Source of the DNA: Actinomycetales bacterium
GTDB lineage: Bacteria > Actinomycetota > Actinomycetes > Actinomycetales > Cellulomonadaceae
Length of the DNA: 6,733 nt
Direction of reading: 5' to 3'
NCBI GenBank assembly: GCA_012514545.1
Contig: JAAZAC010000010.1
Span: 1 to 6,733 of the forward strand
The translations under genes were made by a program, and so were the position numbers. Each line of letters starts with the position of its first letter. Positions within the stretch are counted from its first letter, which is position 1. Shown in pieces: positions 4,927 through 6,733 of the stretch. Below the pieces are notes generated by a model. It worked only from the letters and a program-made list of their open reading frames with translations. It made no database searches and was not told the origin of the DNA.

Positions 4927-6450
4927 TCACGCGACGAACAGCAGCTCCTCGTCCCGGCCCGGCTCACCTGGCGGTCGCGCCGCCGGCGCGCCCCGCACCT
5001 CACTCACCTTCTCGTCCGCCGCGCCTCCGGGCGGCTCACCCACCCTCTCGTCCGCGCCTCCGGGCGGCCCGCTCGCTCCCCAGCGGGGCGCCTCTCCTGA
5101 CGGCCCGCCGTCGGGAGACCCCGCGACCACGCCCCCGGCCCGGCGCGCGACGACGTACGCCACCCCGCGCCCGGTCGCCGTGCGCTCTGCCGACGTGGCA
5201 GCCCGGCGCACGAGCGTGAGGTCCTGGCGGTGCACCTCGTGGTGGTGGAACGAGCAGAGGAGGGCTCCGTTCTCCACGGACGTCTCGCCGAGGTCCCGCT
5301 CCCACCAGCGGATGTGGTGCACCTCGCACCACCGCGCGGGCACCGGGCAACCCGGCCACGCGCACCCCCGGTCTCGGGCGATCACGGCCCGTCGCTGGCT
5401 CCCGGTGTACGGGCGGACGGCGCGCCCGAGGTTGAGCGGCTCGTCCGCCGCGTCCATGACGAGCCGGGTCAACTCGCAGTCGCACAGCGCCCGCGCGACC
5501 TCGCTCATCGGGACCGGCGTGCCGTCCTCGAGCGTCACGGGCGGCACCGTCGCGGCCCCGCCGTGCCCCGCGCCCACGCCCGCGCCCGCGGCCCCGGCCC
5601 CGCCCGCGGCCGACGCGTCGCGGTACGCCGCCCGGAGCGCGGCCCACGTCTCTTCCGACATGAGGAACGAGACGTGCGGGCGCACCGAGGCGCCGGGCTT
5701 CGTCTCCGGCAGGGCCAGGACCGTCTCCGCGAGGGCGTCGAGCGCGTCGGCGCGGCGCTGCTCGGGGGAGCGGTCGTCGTCGGCGGCGGGCCGCGGCGTC
5801 AGCGCCTCGAGCGCGAGGCGGAGCCGGTGCCCGGCCATCGCGTCGAGCCGGCCGCTGATCCGGGTGCCGTCCGGGGCGTCCACGACGTGCAGGAACCGCC
5901 CCGCGCGCTGCGCCTGGTGCGTGCGCTCGAGCTGCGCCGCGTCCACCGTCGCGGCCCACGTGTCCATCGCGCGCGCGAACCGCCCGGCGTCGAGCTGCCG
6001 CGCCATCGTGAGGACCTGCTCGCGCCCCTCCGCGCTGGACAGCGCCGTGCGCACCGCCGTCGAGCCGCGCGCCACCACCTTCCCGACGACGTCCACGTGC
6101 ACGACGCTCACCTCGCCCGCCACGGTCGCCTCGCGCAGGGCGGGCATGTCGGCGAGCGTGGTCGCCCGCCGCTCCTCGGTGATGGCGGCGCCCCGCCCGG
6201 CCCTCGACGTCCGCCCTCGCCACGCGGCGAACGACGGGTCGCCCGAGCCGCGCCAGGAGCCGGCGTCCCGCTCCGCGAGGAGGACCGCCGAGCGCGCCGC
6301 GGTGAGTGCCGCGAGCGTCCGGTCGAGCCCCTCCAGCGCTCGACGACGGCGGGCCGGATCCCAGGCGCGCGCCTCCTCGGCGGCCTGCTCGGCGGCGAGC
6401 ACCGCGTCGCGCAGCGCGCGATCCAGTGCGTCTCCCTGCCGCTCGGTCAT
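4927..6450 (-). CDS. DUF222 / HNH endonuclease-like protein (13E12 family)
   Basis: This 507-residue protein has an N-terminal helical DUF222 domain (about 5-340), including RLDAMAGHRLRLALEAL (201-217). A Gly/Ala-rich linker (280-300) interrupts it. An HNH nuclease domain (about 350-409) follows, reading RDRGCAWPGCPVPARWCEVHHI...ENGALLCSFHHHEVH. C363, C368, C399 and H402/H403 are likely metal ligands, and H378/H379 and N394 are HNH residues, so the site looks intact. A Gly/Pro-rich tail (440-507), with an imperfect repeat, appears disordered. Relatives are abundant in actinobacteria as the 13E12 repeat family; several in M. tuberculosis carry SOS boxes, but their substrate and role are unknown. 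The ATG at 6450 opens conserved-looking sequence; GGAGG is rather far upstream (6466-6470, 15 bases). The frame stays open to 6531, but those 27 codons cross the promoter and LexA box. Predicted to be damage-induced. Confidence 0.92.
   Translation of the reverse strand: MTERQGDALDRALRDAVLAAEQAAEEARAWDPARRRRALEGLDRTLAALTAARSAVLLAERDAGSWRGSGDPSFAAWRGRTSRAGRGAAITEERRATTLADMPALREATVAGEVSVVHVDVVGKVVARGSTAVRTALSSAEGREQVLTMARQLDAGRFARAMDTWAATVDAAQLERTHQAQRAGRFLHVVDAPDGTRISGRLDAMAGHRLRLALEALTPRPAADDDRSPEQRRADALDALAETVLALPETKPGASVRPHVSFLMSEETWAALRAAYRDASAAGGAGAAGAGVGAGHGGAATVPPVTLEDGTPVPMSEVARALCDCELTRLVMDAADEPLNLGRAVRPYTGSQRRAVIARDRGCAWPGCPVPARWCEVHHIRWWERDLGETSVENGALLCSFHHHEVHRQDLTLVRRAATSAERTATGRGVAYVVARRAGGVVAGSPDGGPSGEAPRWGASGPPGGADERVGEPPGGAADEKVSEVRGAPAARPPGEPGRDEELLFVA
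4999..5067. repeat. Imperfect 36/33-bp tandem repeat in the HNH protein tail
   Basis: Two adjacent units (4999-5034 and 5035-5067) share CTCAC(T/C)CACC(T/C)TCTCGTCCGC at one end and GCGCCTCCGGGCGG at the other; they differ by one 3-base indel and a few substitutions. On the minus strand they encode PPGGADERVGE and PPGGAADEKVSE (residues 462-484), inside the disordered C-terminal tail. Confidence 0.85.
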
Positions 6451-6475
6451 CGCCCGGCCTGCCCGCCTCCGTCGA

Positions 6476-6493
6476 TTCGAACTGATGTTCGAA
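6476..6493. promoter_or_regulatory. LexA-binding SOS box of the DUF222-HNH gene
   Basis: TTCGAAC-TGAT-GTTCGAA is a perfect palindrome with 7-bp arms. Its core TCGAAC-N4-GTTCGA (6477-6492) matches the mycobacterial/actinobacterial LexA consensus exactly. It begins one base after the -10 element on the minus strand and covers the expected transcription start, the ideal place for repression. The HNH start lies 25 bases downstream. Confidence 0.92.
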
Positions 6494-6522
6494 AGATTAC
6501 CACCCGAGGACGGAACGGACAA
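6494..6522 (-). promoter_or_regulatory. Promoter of the DUF222-HNH gene
   Basis: On the minus strand a -35 TTGTCC (6517-6522) and a -10 TAATCT (6494-6499) are separated by exactly 17 bases. They match the TTGNNN/TANNNT pattern of actinobacterial housekeeping promoters. Transcription would start near 6486-6487, inside the LexA box, leaving a leader of about 36 bases. Confidence 0.8.
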
Positions 6523-6733
6523 TCCGCCCACGGCGAACGGTGGAGGGGTGTGGCGGTAGCCGCGGCCGTCGTGCGGTCGCGCCGTCGTGCGGCTGCGCCG
6601 TCGGGCGGCTGCGCCGTCGTGCGCGGCAGCTCATGCGCCGGCGCCCCACCGTGCGCCGCCGCGCCGTCGCGCCGGCCCGCCGTCGGGCGGGCGAAGGAGA
6701 ACGCCCCCGGACACGACGAACGCCCCGCCTCAC
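6523..6733. other. Right-end region without a supportable gene
   Basis: These 211 bases upstream of the HNH promoter hold a decaying 16-bp tandem repeat and a hairpin (GCCCGCC at 6675-6681, GGCGGGC at 6686-6692, 4-base loop GTCG). GAACGCCCC occurs directly repeated at 6699-6707 and 6718-6726. Frames crossing it encode Arg-rich, low-complexity peptides with no family resemblance. The 16-base period is not a multiple of three, which argues against coding. Confidence 0.6.
6565..6628. repeat. 16-bp tandem repeat array (about 3.7 units, with outlying copies)
   Basis: Units at 6565-6580, 6581-6596 and 6597-6612 read GCCGTCG(T/G)GCGG followed by TCGC or CTGC, with a partial unit at 6613-6628. The GCCGTCG core recurs at 6663 and 6679, again 16 bases apart, suggesting that the array once extended to about 6690. 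Each unit contains GCCG-N5-CGGC, a short inverted repeat. Confidence 0.85.

Noticed and set aside
4755..5003. 82-codon minus-strand frame ending at the DUF1469 start
   Set aside because: It overlaps the end of the HNH gene in another frame, is Arg/Cys-rich, and has no ribosome binding site or family resemblance. Its apparent coupling to the GTG at 4758 is likely chance.
4820..6559. 579-codon plus-strand frame opposite the DUF222-HNH gene
   Set aside because: The Ser/Arg/Ala-rich translation is a shadow of the recognisable minus-strand HNH gene and has no motif of its own.
6565..6690. CRISPR array
   Set aside because: The 16-bp units are directly adjacent with no spacers and there are no cas genes nearby.
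6497..6733. Arg-rich minus-strand frame at the right edge
   Set aside because: It runs through the 16-bp tandem repeat, whose period breaks frame between units, and into the HNH promoter. The composition is typical of non-coding GC-rich DNA.

Overview
The window is very GC-rich DNA from an actinomycete. Evidence includes the purF-purM-DUF3073-bldC gene order, a BldC regulator, an Ada-AlkA fusion followed by ogt (the order known from Mycobacterium), a DUF222/HNH protein of the 13E12 type, GTG starts and a mycobacterial-type LexA box. The abundance of DUF222/HNH proteins in Micrococcales makes that order a reasonable guess, but the sequence alone does not fix the genus. No mobile element, CRISPR array, tRNA or rRNA was recognised.

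Layout, left to right. Positions 1-1178 hold the end of purF and all of purM (+), translationally coupled by a GTGA overlap: de novo purine synthesis. Convergent to purM, with only 4 bases between, is a 58-codon DUF3073 gene (-, 1183-1359). It is separated from bldC (+, 1741-1950) by a 381-base divergent region with an AT-rich island. bldC ends in a strong 18-bp terminator hairpin (1959-1998). A second, perfect 11-bp inverted repeat (2025-2048) then stands directly before the probably leaderless ada-alkA gene (2071-3558, +), which overlaps ogt (3555-4046, +) by ATGA. These two genes form an alkylation-repair operon: a methyl-sensing regulator fused to 3-methyladenine glycosylase, plus O6-alkylguanine-DNA alkyltransferase.

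From 4043 to 6450 everything runs on the minus strand. A two-gene envelope operon (DUF1469/phage-holin-like membrane protein, then a tail-anchored DUF3618 protein) collides with ogt so that the two stop codons share a CTAG. To the right is a 507-residue DUF222-HNH protein. Its promoter (-35 at 6517-6522, 17-bp spacer, -10 at 6494-6499) is followed at once by a perfect LexA/SOS box at 6476-6493, so the gene is predicted to be DNA-damage inducible. The last ~170 bases hold a degenerating 16-bp tandem repeat and no supportable gene.

The window therefore combines housekeeping genes (purine synthesis, development) with two separate DNA-damage outputs: Ada-type alkylation repair and an SOS-type HNH protein. 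No wholly new system was identified. The most informative non-coding signals are the SOS box and promoter, the palindrome before ada-alkA, and the bldC terminator.
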